From assembly GCA_026126205.1 (NCBI GenBank), contig JAHCJP010000002.1:372001-436000 (forward strand): 64,000 bases of DNA, given 5' to 3'. Origin of the DNA: Maricaulaceae bacterium (GTDB taxonomy: Bacteria; Pseudomonadota; Alphaproteobacteria; Caulobacterales; Maricaulaceae). Shown here piece after piece: positions 41,027 through 50,170 of the stretch (position 1 is the stretch's first letter; every line of letters starts with the position of its first letter). The translations under genes were made by a program, and so were the position numbers. The notes under the pieces are model-generated. The model searched no databases. It worked only from the letters and a program-made list of their open reading frames with translations, and was not told the origin of the DNA.

Positions 41027-42385
41027 CTATCCCTTCAGCGCCGCGCGCGCCTCGTCCGCCGCGCGTTCGGCGGCCTGCAGCGCGCCTTCGAAATAGCCAT
41101 ACCATTCGCTGGCGGTCTCGGTTCCCGCCACATGCACGGCGCCGAAGGGCGCGCGCAGATGCTGGCCCAGGCTGGTCCACACGCCGGGGCCCATCAGGGC
41201 GGCGTAGCAGCCGCGGGTGAACTCCTCCGCCGTCCAGTCCTGATCGGCGTAGTCCATCGGCTCCAGCGCCTGCGGCCCGAAGAAGCGGGCGAAGCCGGCC
41301 AGCACCGCCTGTTTGCGCTTTTCCGGGTCGCGGCCCGACCAGTAGCGGGCCTGGTCGCCCTCGACGAAGCCCAGCAGCAGGCCGGTGTCCTTGCCCGCCT
41401 CGGTATTGTCGAACGCGACGCGCACCACGCCGTCGCCGGCCACGGCCTGCCCGGCCAGGCCCTGATCGCGCCAGAACGGGCGCTGATACTGCGCCACGCA
41501 CTTGATGCACGCCCCGGCCGGCATGCGCCGCCACAGCGCATCGCGCGGCCCCGGCAGGGCGGGGGAGAAGGCGATGCGCAGCGCCTGCCCCGGGGGCAGG
41601 GCGAGGATCGCCCGCCGCGCGCGGTAGGCGGTCTTCGCCGTTTTCACCGTCACGCCGTCATCGCTCCATTCGATGCGGCTGACCGGCTCGTCATAACCCG
41701 GAACGCCTTCGGGCAGGCTGGCGGCCATTTTCTGCGCCAGCCCGGCGATTCCGCCGTGCAGCCGGTCCTGCTGCGCGCCGCCGGAGACCGACAACAGCCG
41801 GTCCAGCGAACCGCCGGAGCGGGCGTAGAACAGGCCATGCAACAGCGAGATTTCATGCGCCTCGGCCGCGAACACCGCGCCGATGCCGACCGCGAACATC
41901 GCCCGCGCCCCGCGCGTGCGCCCCTTGCGCGCCATCCATTCGGCGACCGTGATATGGTCCCATTCCTGCGCCTTCGGATGCGCCCAGGGGCGCAAGGTGT
42001 CGATGGTTTTGGCCATGCCCTCGAAGGCCGACATCATGCCGTGCAGGTCCAGCAGCACCGGCAAGGGCAGTTTCGGGATCGTGCCGCGATAGCGGCGAAG
42101 CCTGTCCCCGTCGGCGACCAATCGGTCGCCTTCATCCCACAGCGGATAGACCGCGGCGCCGTGCGCGGCGGCCAGCGCATAGAGCCGGTCCTGCCCCGGC
42201 CCGGCCCATTGCCCGCCCAGATCCACCTCGTCGCCATTGCCGAACCGGTGCAGCAGCGCCCGGCCGCCGGGGCGGGCGCGCGCCTCCACCAGCCGCACGC
42301 GGAAATCCCCGGCCAGCAACTGCGCCGCGCGCAGGCCGGAATAACCGGCCCCGACGATCACCACGTCATGGGTGAAATCCGCCAT
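41027..42385 (-). CDS. FAD-dependent flavin monoamine oxidase family protein
   Basis: About 452 residues. FAD-binding VVIVGAGYSGLRAAQLLAG at the N-terminus, DEVDLGGQWAGPGQDRLYAL, and the C-terminal HVAGTETASEWYGYFEGAL that closes the FAD site. Oxidises amines with H2O2 release; the substrate is unknown. It lies 3 bases upstream of the secernin-like gene, so the two are likely cotranscribed. Confidence 0.88.
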   Translation of the reverse strand: MADFTHDVVIVGAGYSGLRAAQLLAGDFRVRLVEARARPGGRALLHRFGNGDEVDLGGQWAGPGQDRLYALAAAHGAAVYPLWDEGDRLVADGDRLRRYRGTIPKLPLPVLLDLHGMMSAFEGMAKTIDTLRPWAHPKAQEWDHITVAEWMARKGRTRGARAMFAVGIGAVFAAEAHEISLLHGLFYARSGGSLDRLLSVSGGAQQDRLHGGIAGLAQKMAASLPEGVPGYDEPVSRIEWSDDGVTVKTAKTAYRARRAILALPPGQALRIAFSPALPGPRDALWRRMPAGACIKCVAQYQRPFWRDQGLAGQAVAGDGVVRVAFDNTEAGKDTGLLLGFVEGDQARYWSGRDPEKRKQAVLAGFARFFGPQALEPMDYADQDWTAEEFTRGCYAALMGPGVWTSLGQHLRAPFGAVHVAGTETASEWYGYFEGALQAAERAADEARAALKG

Positions 42386-42476
42386 GTGACATTCCCCTGT
42401 CATCACGCGCCGCAAAGCCTAGCCCGCCGCGCCGGGCGCGGTAAGATGGACAAAACCGCGTAAGGAGACAGCCCAG

Positions 42477-43001
42477 ATGACCACCGCCCGCAAGGAAGAA
42501 GACCAGTATCTGTCCGCCGACGAACGCGAGCTGGTGGCCGGCAGCCATCATCCGGCGCTGGGCGATCTGCCGGACGATGAATTGAAGAAGCTGGTCAAGC
42601 TGGTGCGCGAACGCCGCGACCGCGCCGCCGACATCGCCCGCCGCCAGCGGCGCGAAATGCGCGGCAAGGCCCGCCCGCAAGGCGCCAAGGCCGCCAGCGG
42701 CGACGCCGGAACGCGCATCAAGATCAGCATTCTGTCGCAGGCGATGAAGCGCCTGAACAGCGAGGCCTCGCGGCGCAACAAGAAGGCTGCGCGGGCCGAG
42801 CTGGCCGGAAATATGCGCAAGGCGCTGGAGATGAAAAAGGCCGCCGCCGCCGCGAAACGCCCGGCCAGCCAGACCGCCAGCAAGGGTATGAAGAAGAACC
42901 CGAACCGCAAGAACGAACAATTGTCGGACCCGCGCGAGGTCGGCCGCGTCTCGCAGCAGATCAAGAAGGCGCAGGCCAAGCGCGACGGCAAGAAGGGCTA
43001 G
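42477..43001 (+). CDS. Lysine/arginine-rich conserved hypothetical protein
   Basis: 174 residues, strongly basic, with a conserved start (TTARKEEDQYLSADERELVA, then SHHPAL). The rest is rich in Lys, Arg and Ala and looks helical, ending QQIKKAQAKRDGKKG. Similar proteins occur in rhizobia and relatives. It may bind nucleic acid, which is inference from charge only. Confidence 0.75.
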   Translation: MTTARKEEDQYLSADERELVAGSHHPALGDLPDDELKKLVKLVRERRDRAADIARRQRREMRGKARPQGAKAASGDAGTRIKISILSQAMKRLNSEASRRNKKAARAELAGNMRKALEMKKAAAAAKRPASQTASKGMKKNPNRKNEQLSDPREVGRVSQQIKKAQAKRDGKKG

Positions 43002-43021
43002 GGTCCGGACCCTAAGGTTTT
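42999..43021 (+). terminator. Terminator-like palindrome after the basic protein
   Basis: TAGGGTCC and GGACCCTA are back-to-back perfect arms (practical stem 6 bp, loop CCGG), followed by AGG and TTTT. The stop codon TAG is its first three bases. Confidence 0.5.
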
Positions 43022-45368
43022 ACGCCGCGCCGCGTTCGGGCAGGTAGATCTCGCGGCGGCCGGCGTGATCGGCGGGGCCGACCATGCCTTCATCCTCCAT
43101 ACGCTCGATCAGGGTGGCGGCGCGGTTATAGCCGATCTGCAGCCGGCGCTGGATATAACTGGTCGAGGCCTTGCGGTCGCGCGCCACGACGGCCACGGCC
43201 TGGTCGAACAGATCATCGCCGGAGCCTTCGCCGTCCTCACCGAACAACGATCCGCCCTCGCCGTCGTCCATGTCCTCGGTGACGGCGTCGAGATAGTCCG
43301 GCGCGCCCTGTTTCTTCAGGAAGCTGGCCACGGCCTCGACCTCGCGGTCCGACACGAACGGGCCGTGCAGGCGGCGGATGCGCCCGCCCCCGGCCATGAA
43401 CAGCAGGTCGCCCATGCCCAGCAATTGCTCGGCGCCCTGCTCGCCCAGAATGGTGCGGCTGTCGATTTTCGAGGTGACCTGATAGCTGATCCGGGTCGGG
43501 AAATTGGCCTTGATGGTGCCGGTGATCACGTCCACCGACGGGCGCTGGGTGGCGGTGACCAGATGGATGCCGGCGGCGCGCGCCATCTGCGCCAGGCGCT
43601 GCACGGCGCCCTCGATCTCCTTGCCCGCCACCATCATCAGATCAGCCATCTCGTCGACGACGACGACGATGAAGGGCATGGGCGCGGCCTCTATCTCCTC
43701 GGTCTCGAACACCGGCTCGCCGGTTTCGCGGTCGTATCCGGTCTGCACGGTGCGGGTCAGCGGCTCGCCGCTCTCCAGCGCCTGTTTCACGCGTTCGTTG
43801 AAGCCGGCGACATTGCGCACGCCCAGTTTCGACATGCGCAGGTAACGGCTTTCCATCTCGCGCACGGTCCATTTCAGGGCCGCGACGGCTTTCCTGGGGT
43901 CGATCACCACCGGCGCCAGCAGGTGCGGAATGCCGTCATAGACCGAAAGCTCCAGCATTTTCGGGTCGATCATGATCAGCCGGCATTCGGAGGGCGGCAG
44001 GCGGTAGAGCAGCGACAGGATCATCGCGTTCAGGCCCACCGACTTGCCTGATCCCGTGGTGCCTGCGATCAGCAGGTGCGGCATGCGCGCCAGATCGGTC
44101 ACGAAGGGTTCGCCGCCGATGGTCTCGCCCAGCGCCATCGGCAGTTCGGCGCGCGCGTCCTCGAAGGCTTTCGAGTTCAGCAGCGCGCGCAGATACACCG
44201 TCTCGCGGCGCGGATTGGGCAGTTCGATGCCGATGGCGTTGCGGCCCGGCACCACCGCGACGCGGCAGGCGGTGGCGCTCATTGAGCGGGCGATGTCGTC
44301 GGCCAGATTGATCACCCGGCTGGTTTTCACGCCGGGGGCCGGCTCGAATTCATACAGCGTCACCACCGGACCGGGGCGCAGCTGGGTGATCTCGCCCTTG
44401 ACGCCGAAATCGGCCAGCACGCCCTGCAACAGCTCGGCGTTCTGGCGCAGCGCGCCTTCATCGACGGCGGCGACGCGCTCTTTCGGGCGGGTCAGCAGGT
44501 CCAGCCGCGGCATCTCGAAATCGGCGGACCTGACGAAGGGCAGCGCGCCCTGCGCCTCGCGCGCCTCGCGGCCGGATTCCTTCGGCTTGCGCGTCGGCGC
44601 CACCTTGACGGCCGGTTCCGGCTCGCCCCGCCGGGCGGGGCGTTCGCGGCGCGCCGGTTTCGGCTTCACGGTTCCGGCGGCCTCTTTCCGCCACGGGACC
44701 GGCGCGCGGCCCAGCAGCACGTCCCGCCACACCAGCAGCGTCGCCCAGACCAGGCCGGCGGCGTCGGCCGCGGCGCCGAGATCGCGCATCCGCAGCCCGA
44801 AGGTGAAGAACAGCCCGGTGACGCAGACCAGCAGGCCGGTTCCGGCGGCGATCATCAGCGCGCCGGGAACCGCGGCCAGCGCAGAGGCGGTCCCGAACAG
44901 CAACAGGTCGCCCACGGCGCCGCCGAGGCCGGCGGCGAAAGGCCAGGCCTCCGGTATCGGCAGCGCCGAGGCCGCCATGGCGAAACCCAGCACGCCGAAC
45001 AGCGCCGCGAAGGCGCGCAACGTCACCACCGCGGCGTGGCGGCGCCTCGGCCCCTGCACGGCCAGCACCAGCCCCCAGACGATCAGCACCAGTCCCGGCA
45101 GCGCTCCGGCCCAGCCCAGCGCCTGCAACAGCAGGTCGGAGGCGGCGGCGCCCGGCGCGCCCAGCGGGTTCTGGACGGCGGCGGCGGTTGCCATGTTCCA
45201 GCTGGGGTCCAGCGGGTTGTGCCCGGCCATCGCGGCGATGCTCCACGCCCCCGCCGCGGCCATCACGGCGCCCAGCGCCGCGGCGCGCAGACGCGCGGGC
45301 CAGCGCGCGCCCTCGCCTTTCAGGCGGGCGGTGAAATCTGACTTCGAAGCGGCGCCGGACCAAGCCAT
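43020..45368 (-). CDS. ftsK: DNA translocase FtsK
   Basis: Septal DNA pump that clears chromosome dimers at division. 782 residues: N-terminal membrane helices (about 25-215), a short charged linker, then the RecA-like motor with Walker A AGTTGSGKSVGLNAMI and Walker B PFIVVVVDEMADLMMV, and a C-terminal gamma winged helix (YIQRRLQIGYNRAATLIERM). The linker is short compared with E. coli. A CtrA-like site lies upstream. Confidence 0.96.
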   Translation of the reverse strand: MAWSGAASKSDFTARLKGEGARWPARLRAAALGAVMAAAGAWSIAAMAGHNPLDPSWNMATAAAVQNPLGAPGAAASDLLLQALGWAGALPGLVLIVWGLVLAVQGPRRRHAAVVTLRAFAALFGVLGFAMAASALPIPEAWPFAAGLGGAVGDLLLFGTASALAAVPGALMIAAGTGLLVCVTGLFFTFGLRMRDLGAAADAAGLVWATLLVWRDVLLGRAPVPWRKEAAGTVKPKPARRERPARRGEPEPAVKVAPTRKPKESGREAREAQGALPFVRSADFEMPRLDLLTRPKERVAAVDEGALRQNAELLQGVLADFGVKGEITQLRPGPVVTLYEFEPAPGVKTSRVINLADDIARSMSATACRVAVVPGRNAIGIELPNPRRETVYLRALLNSKAFEDARAELPMALGETIGGEPFVTDLARMPHLLIAGTTGSGKSVGLNAMILSLLYRLPPSECRLIMIDPKMLELSVYDGIPHLLAPVVIDPRKAVAALKWTVREMESRYLRMSKLGVRNVAGFNERVKQALESGEPLTRTVQTGYDRETGEPVFETEEIEAAPMPFIVVVVDEMADLMMVAGKEIEGAVQRLAQMARAAGIHLVTATQRPSVDVITGTIKANFPTRISYQVTSKIDSRTILGEQGAEQLLGMGDLLFMAGGGRIRRLHGPFVSDREVEAVASFLKKQGAPDYLDAVTEDMDDGEGGSLFGEDGEGSGDDLFDQAVAVVARDRKASTSYIQRRLQIGYNRAATLIERMEDEGMVGPADHAGRREIYLPERGAA

Positions 45369-45402
45369 GCGCCATGCTTACCAAGCCAAGGGTGATTCAA
45401 GG

Positions 45403-45422
45403 GTAAACGCCGGTTAACCGGC
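45403..45422. promoter_or_regulatory. CtrA-like site and palindrome between ftsK and ubiH-like gene
   Basis: GTAA-ACGCCGG-TTAAC fits TTAA-N7-TTAAC with one mismatch. It overlaps GCCGGTTAACCGGC (45409-45422), a perfect 14-base palindrome. It sits 35 bases upstream of the ftsK start. Confidence 0.35.
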
Positions 45423-45476
45423 CCTGCGGCGCCGCGCCCGCTTTCCATCGCCGCCGTGGCGGCTAGTCTGGCGGCG

Positions 45477-46748
45477 ATGAGCGGCGCAAAACCGGAATTC
45501 GACGGCGATGTGATCGTGCTGGGCGGCGGGCTGGCCGGCCAGGCGCTGGCGCTGGCCCTGGACCAGGCGGGCCTGTCCTGCGCCGTCGTCGATACACTGC
45601 CTTTCGAAACCCAGCTTGAACCGTCCTTCGACGGCCGCGCCTCGGCGCTGGCCTATACCAGCATGCGCATGCTGGACGCGCTGGGCGCGGGCGCGCGCCT
45701 GCGCCCCCATGCGCAGCGGATAGAGGACATCATCGTCGCCGACGGCCGCCCGCATGACGGGATGCGCCCCGGCGGCCCCGGCCCCTTCACCCTGCATTTC
45801 GACCGCCGCGAGATCGCGCCGGATGACGCGGGCGAACCGCTGGGCTGGATGGCGGAAAACCGCCATTCGCGGCTGGCGATGGGCGAAACGATCCTCTCCC
45901 GCCCCTCGATCCGGGTGTTCGCCCCGGCGAAAGGCGGGCGCTGGGAACGGCGCGACGGCGGCATCGACCTGCATCTCGACGGCGGCCGCGTGTTGCGCGG
46001 CAGGCTGCTGGCCGCCTGCGACGGCAAGTTCAGCCGCGCCCGCGCCCAGGCCGGGGTGCGCACCGCCGGCTGGGCCTATGGCCAGAGCGGGCTGGTGGCG
46101 ACCGTGGCGCATGAAAAGCCGCATAACGGCGTGGCTTACGAATACTTCCTGCCCGCAGGGCCGTTCGCCATCCTGCCGCTGCCGCGCAACCGCTCGTCTC
46201 TGGTCTGGACCGAGAAGACGGCGGCGGCGCAGGCGCTGAAAGACATGGACGAGGCCGGTTTTCAGGAGGCGCTTGAAGCCCGTTTCGGCGATTTTCTGGG
46301 CGCGCTGACGCCGGAAGGGCCGCGCTGGGCCTATCCGCTGGGCGTGCTGATCGCCGAAACCTTCTGCGAGGACCGCATCGCCTTCGCCGGCGACGCGGCG
46401 CGCGGCATCCACCCGCTGGCCGGGCAGGGCTTCAATCTCGGCCTGCGCGACGCGGCGGCGCTGGCCGAAGTGCTGGCCGAGGCGAAACGATGCGGCCTCG
46501 ACATCGGCGCGCTGACCACGTTGCGGCGCTATGAACGCTGGCGCAAGTTCGATTCGCTGTCGCTAGCCGCTTCTACCGAGCTGTTCAACCGCCTGTTCTC
46601 GAACGATGTTCCGGCGCTGCGGCTGGCCCGCGGCCTTGGTCTTTCCATCGTCGACCGCATCGGCCCGGCGCGGCGCTTTTTCATGCGTCAGGCCGGCGGC
46701 GAAACCGGCGATCTGCCAAAGCTGTTGCGCGGCCAGGCGCTGGCCTGA
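45477..46748 (+). CDS. UbiH/COQ6-family FAD-dependent hydroxylase
   Basis: 423 residues. N-terminal dinucleotide-binding VIVLGGGLAGQALALALDQA, the middle FDGRASALAY typical of UbiH/UbiF/VisC, and the FAD motif FAGDAARGIHPLAGQGFNLG. It probably hydroxylates the ubiquinone ring; which position cannot be told from sequence alone. Confidence 0.9.
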   Translation: MSGAKPEFDGDVIVLGGGLAGQALALALDQAGLSCAVVDTLPFETQLEPSFDGRASALAYTSMRMLDALGAGARLRPHAQRIEDIIVADGRPHDGMRPGGPGPFTLHFDRREIAPDDAGEPLGWMAENRHSRLAMGETILSRPSIRVFAPAKGGRWERRDGGIDLHLDGGRVLRGRLLAACDGKFSRARAQAGVRTAGWAYGQSGLVATVAHEKPHNGVAYEYFLPAGPFAILPLPRNRSSLVWTEKTAAAQALKDMDEAGFQEALEARFGDFLGALTPEGPRWAYPLGVLIAETFCEDRIAFAGDAARGIHPLAGQGFNLGLRDAAALAEVLAEAKRCGLDIGALTTLRRYERWRKFDSLSLAASTELFNRLFSNDVPALRLARGLGLSIVDRIGPARRFFMRQAGGETGDLPKLLRGQALA

Positions 46749-46812
46749 GGCGGATGACGCCCTCACGCGGATTTCACTTCAAATCCCGCGCGCGGGCGTT
46801 AGGTTCGCCCGT

Positions 46813-47970
46813 ATGACCCATTTCAAACCCCTTCTGGCGGCGTCCGCCGCCTGTTTCGCCATCGCCCTTACCGCCCCCGCCGCCGCGCAGGATGTTCCGC
46901 AAGGCGTGCAGGAAAGCGAGCAGGCGAATTTCGAGGTTCATGTCGTGGCCGAGGGGCTGGAGTTTCCCTGGTCGATCGCCTTCCTGCCCGGCGGCGACAT
47001 GCTGGTGACCGAACGCGAAGGCCGCCTGCGCGTGATCCGCGGCGGCGTGCTGGATCCCGAACCGCTGGCCGGCGTCCCCGATGACCTGCTGGTCGAACGC
47101 CAGGGCGGGTTGATGGAGATCGCGCTCGACCCCGATTTCGCCAGCAACCGAATGGTCTGGTTCTCCTACGCCGCCGGAACGCCGCAGGCCAACCACACCG
47201 CGCTGGCTCGCGCGCGCCTGAACGCGGCGGTCACGGCGCTGGAGGATGTCGAGGTGGTGTTCCGCGCCCGCCCGGATTCGCCGCGCGGCTTCCATTTCGG
47301 CGGCAAGATCGACTTCCTGCCCGACGGCACGCTGCTGCTCAGCCTCGGCGACGCCGGCCTGTTCCGCGACGAGGCCCAGAACCTGCGCAACCATCTTGGA
47401 ACGATCGTGCGGCTGCACCGCGACGGTTCGGTCCCGGACGACAATCCGTTCACGGGCCGCGATGACGCCGCGGCCGAGATCTACACCTGGGGCCACCGCA
47501 ATGTGCAGGGTCTGGCCGTGCATCCCGAAACCGGCGTCGCCTGGAGCCATGAGCACGGCCCGCGCGGCGGCGACGAGGTCAATATCCTCACCCCCGGCCT
47601 CAACTATGGCTGGCCGGTGATCAGCTATGGCATCAACTATGACGGCAGCATCGTCACCGAACACACGGCGATGGAGGGGATGGAGCAGCCGGCCTGGTAC
47701 TGGGGCGTGTCGCCCGCCGTGTCCGGCATGGCTTTCTATGATGGCGACGCCTTTCCCGAATGGCGGGGCGATCTGTTCATCGGCGCGCTGGCCGGCATGC
47801 GGGTGATCCGTTTCGAGCTGGACGGCGACCGTCTGATCGGAACCGAGGACCTGCTCTCGGACATGGGCATGCGCATCCGCGACGTGCGCGCCGGGCCGGA
47901 CGGGTTCCTGTATCTCGCCACCGACGACATCGACGGCATGATCCTGCGCCTGCAGTCGCCGGCGGAGTGA
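46813..47970 (+). CDS. PQQ-dependent sugar dehydrogenase family protein, copy 2
   Basis: 385 residues with a signal peptide (LAASAACFAIALTAPAAAQ). Same propeller family as the gene at 37674: LEFPWSIAFLPGGDMLVTER, YTWGHRNVQGLAVHPETG and SHEHGPRGGDEVNILTPGLN. No PQQ synthesis genes are in the window, so cofactor supply must come from elsewhere. Confidence 0.9.
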   Translation: MTHFKPLLAASAACFAIALTAPAAAQDVPQGVQESEQANFEVHVVAEGLEFPWSIAFLPGGDMLVTEREGRLRVIRGGVLDPEPLAGVPDDLLVERQGGLMEIALDPDFASNRMVWFSYAAGTPQANHTALARARLNAAVTALEDVEVVFRARPDSPRGFHFGGKIDFLPDGTLLLSLGDAGLFRDEAQNLRNHLGTIVRLHRDGSVPDDNPFTGRDDAAAEIYTWGHRNVQGLAVHPETGVAWSHEHGPRGGDEVNILTPGLNYGWPVISYGINYDGSIVTEHTAMEGMEQPAWYWGVSPAVSGMAFYDGDAFPEWRGDLFIGALAGMRVIRFELDGDRLIGTEDLLSDMGMRIRDVRAGPDGFLYLATDDIDGMILRLQSPAE

Positions 47971-47983
47971 TCAGGGCCGGACC

Positions 47984-48712
47984 CTAGCCCCGCCAGTCGA
48001 GCAGTTTGCGCCCGGTGGCGATGTTGCGCGCGAGATAGACCAGCGGCGTGTCCAGCCAGGCGACGGCGATCTTAACCACGATCTGCCCCGCGATCAGGCT
48101 GCCGAGCGCCGCCAGCGGCACCGCGCCCCAGAAGGCGGCGGTGATGAACACGATGCTGTTCAGCGTCTGCGAAGCGATGGTGGACAGGTTGTTGCGCAGC
48201 CACAGCAGGTTCCGGCCCTCCTGGCGCTTGCGCAGCCAGTGGAAGATCAGCACGTCGATGACGCTGGATATGCCAAAAGCGATGACGCCCGCGAAATTGA
48301 TGCGCTGGCCGGTGGCGAACACGAAGGCGTAGGCCTCCTGCTGGCTCTCGGTCCAGAATGGCGCCGCCTCCATGAACGGCAGGAACTGTTCGCCCGACAG
48401 CGCGAACAGCAGCAGCAGGAACACCACTCCGCGCATCGCAACGCCGACCAGAACCACGGTCAGGGCGTAGCCGCGCCCCCATACCTCGCTGATCACGTCG
48501 GTGGCGGCATAGGTCAGGCAGAAGGCCAGCGTGCCGGCGGGGATCAGCAGCGACAGGCCGAGAATCTGCACCGACTGGATTTTCACCGACAGCAGGGCGG
48601 CGCTGACCAGGCTGATCATGAACAGGCTGATGCAGGCGATCAGCACGATCTCGCGCGCGGTGACGCCGCATTTCAGCCAGCCGCCGCGGCCTGAAGGGGT
48701 GTCTGTCGCCAA
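47984..48712 (-). CDS. Queuosine precursor transporter (VUT/YhhQ family)
   Basis: 242 residues with about six membrane helices. Family marks: FCLTYAATDVISEVWGRGYA, INFAGVIAFGISSVIDVLIF and NNLSTIASQTLNSIVFITAA. Imports queuine or preQ precursors for tRNA modification. The TTG start at 48712 is uncertain; a GTG a few codons inside is an alternative. Confidence 0.88.
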   Translation of the reverse strand: MATDTPSGRGGWLKCGVTAREIVLIACISLFMISLVSAALLSVKIQSVQILGLSLLIPAGTLAFCLTYAATDVISEVWGRGYALTVVLVGVAMRGVVFLLLLFALSGEQFLPFMEAAPFWTESQQEAYAFVFATGQRINFAGVIAFGISSVIDVLIFHWLRKRQEGRNLLWLRNNLSTIASQTLNSIVFITAAFWGAVPLAALGSLIAGQIVVKIAVAWLDTPLVYLARNIATGRKLLDWRG

Positions 48713-48798
48713 ACCCAGCCGCCGCCCGCCGCGGCGCCCCTGCCTTGCCCAAGGCGTGAAGATTTCAGGATTCGGCCGCCGCGGCTATCGATTTGGGG

Positions 48799-49623
48799 TT
48801 ACAGGCGCCCTTGCGCCATCGCTTTCTCGAAAGCGCGCAGGCGGGCGCGGGCGCGCCGCCATTCCCACCAGATCAGGGCGATCTTCGGCCCGTCGACCAG
48901 ATAGCGTTTCCACATCCGCCGCGGCTCCTGAAGCAGGCGGTGCAGCCATTCCAGCCGCGCGGACTGCATCCAGCGCGGGGCGCGCTGCGCCTTGCCGCCG
49001 AGAAAATCCAGCGAGGCGCCGACGCACAGGCCGATTCCGGTGCAGTCGCCGCGGTCGAGACAGGCTTCGGCGATCATCTCCTGCTGGGGCGAGCCGACGC
49101 ACAGGAACACGAAACGCGCCGGGTTCCCGGCCACGAAGCGCGCGCAATCGGCCAGGGCGTCCGGCTTGTGGCGCAGACCCATCGGCGGTTCATGCCAGCG
49201 CACGTCTTTCAGGCCGTATCGGGCGGTGACGTTGGCGATCACCTCCGCATCGCCGCCGATGACGGTGATGGTCTCGTCCGGGCGTATCACGGTTTCGAAC
49301 AGGCGCTGGGTCAGGTCCGACCCCGGGGCGATGTCCACATCTTCTCCCGAGACGCTGGCCAGCAACTCCAGCACCCGGCTGTCGCAAACGGTCAGCCAGG
49401 CCTGGGCGTAGAGCGGGGCCAGCACGCCGTCGCGGCGCAGGCGCACCAGATGATCGACATTCGGGGTGACGACGAAGGCGAAAGGGGCCTTCGCATCACG
49501 CGCGGCGATGCGCGCCGCGGCCTGGTCAAGCCCGATGCGGTCGAAGGCCGAGTTCAGGAACCAGATGTGCCGCGCCATGACGCGGCGGTCCTGAAAATCC
49601 TGCATGGCGGGCTGCGCCGTCAT
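48799..49623 (-). CDS. WecG/TagA/CpsF family glycosyltransferase
   Basis: 274 residues. The family core is AFVVTPNVDHLVRLRRD, FLCVGSPQQEMIAEACLDRG and GIGLCVGASLDFLGGKAQRA, followed by WMQSARLEWLHRLLQEPRRM. Such enzymes transfer N-acetylmannosaminuronate or similar sugars onto lipid-linked carriers for surface polysaccharides. No polysaccharide cluster adjoins it. Confidence 0.92.
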   Translation of the reverse strand: MTAQPAMQDFQDRRVMARHIWFLNSAFDRIGLDQAAARIAARDAKAPFAFVVTPNVDHLVRLRRDGVLAPLYAQAWLTVCDSRVLELLASVSGEDVDIAPGSDLTQRLFETVIRPDETITVIGGDAEVIANVTARYGLKDVRWHEPPMGLRHKPDALADCARFVAGNPARFVFLCVGSPQQEMIAEACLDRGDCTGIGLCVGASLDFLGGKAQRAPRWMQSARLEWLHRLLQEPRRMWKRYLVDGPKIALIWWEWRRARARLRAFEKAMAQGRL

Positions 49624-49785
49624 TTCCCCTTGCCGTCCCTTCGTCCCGATTCGCGCCACGCGCGAGTGTCCGGAGGGGAATTCTGCAAGCCGCGCGCCGG
49701 AATCTTCACCATCGTTGCATCCGGAGGCGCGGGCGGCGGCATCAGAACGGGTGCAGACGGATTTCAGGGCATGAAAGGCGCAGCC

Positions 49786-50019
49786 ATGATCGTCAAAACC
49801 CTGCTCGTTTCCGCGGCGCTGGCCGCGGGCGGAACTGCGCTGGCCGTACCGGTCCAGGGCGCGTCGCTGTCGGTCTATCTCGGGCCGGTCGAGGCCGATT
49901 TCATCTCCGGACGCGCGCCGTCGCTGGCGCTGGCCGAGCGCTGCCGGTCGAAATCCTGCCCGCTGGTCGAGATCGTTTATACGCCGGCCGACGGGCCCGT
50001 GATCCGCATCGGGCTCTGA
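49786..50019 (+). CDS. Small secreted protein, function unknown
   Basis: 77 residues: signal peptide TLLVSAALAAGGTALA, then about 58 residues including RCRSKSCPLVEIVYTPADGP. AAAGG stands 8 bases before the ATG at 49786. Two cysteines could form a disulfide. No family recognised. Confidence 0.6.
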   Translation: MIVKTLLVSAALAAGGTALAVPVQGASLSVYLGPVEADFISGRAPSLALAERCRSKSCPLVEIVYTPADGPVIRIGL

Positions 50020-50062
50020 TCGAGGCTTGCCATCGGCGCGGCGGCGCTGGCATGACAGCGTC

Positions 50063-50170
50063 ATGCGCAAGGCCGAACGCCTTTTCTGGCTGATCCTGGG
50101 CGTCGTCATCGCCTTCGGGCTGATCGCGGCGGCGATCATGGCCCATCTTCCGCCGGCGCCGGGGGCGTGA
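50063..50170 (+). CDS. 35-residue single-helix membrane protein upstream of zapE
   Basis: The frame reads MRKAERLFWLILGVVIAFGL and then IAAAIMAHLPPAPGA. Positive N-terminus, one membrane helix, short proline-rich tail. Its stop overlaps the zapE GTG start (GTGA), the same coupling seen across the window. Likely real, but too short to be sure. Confidence 0.5.
   Translation: MRKAERLFWLILGVVIAFGLIAAAIMAHLPPAPGA

Noticed and set aside
47970..47995. GGGCCGGACCC hairpin after the second sugar dehydrogenase
   Set aside because: Only a 3-bp stem around a 5-base loop and no U-tract; not convincing as a terminator.
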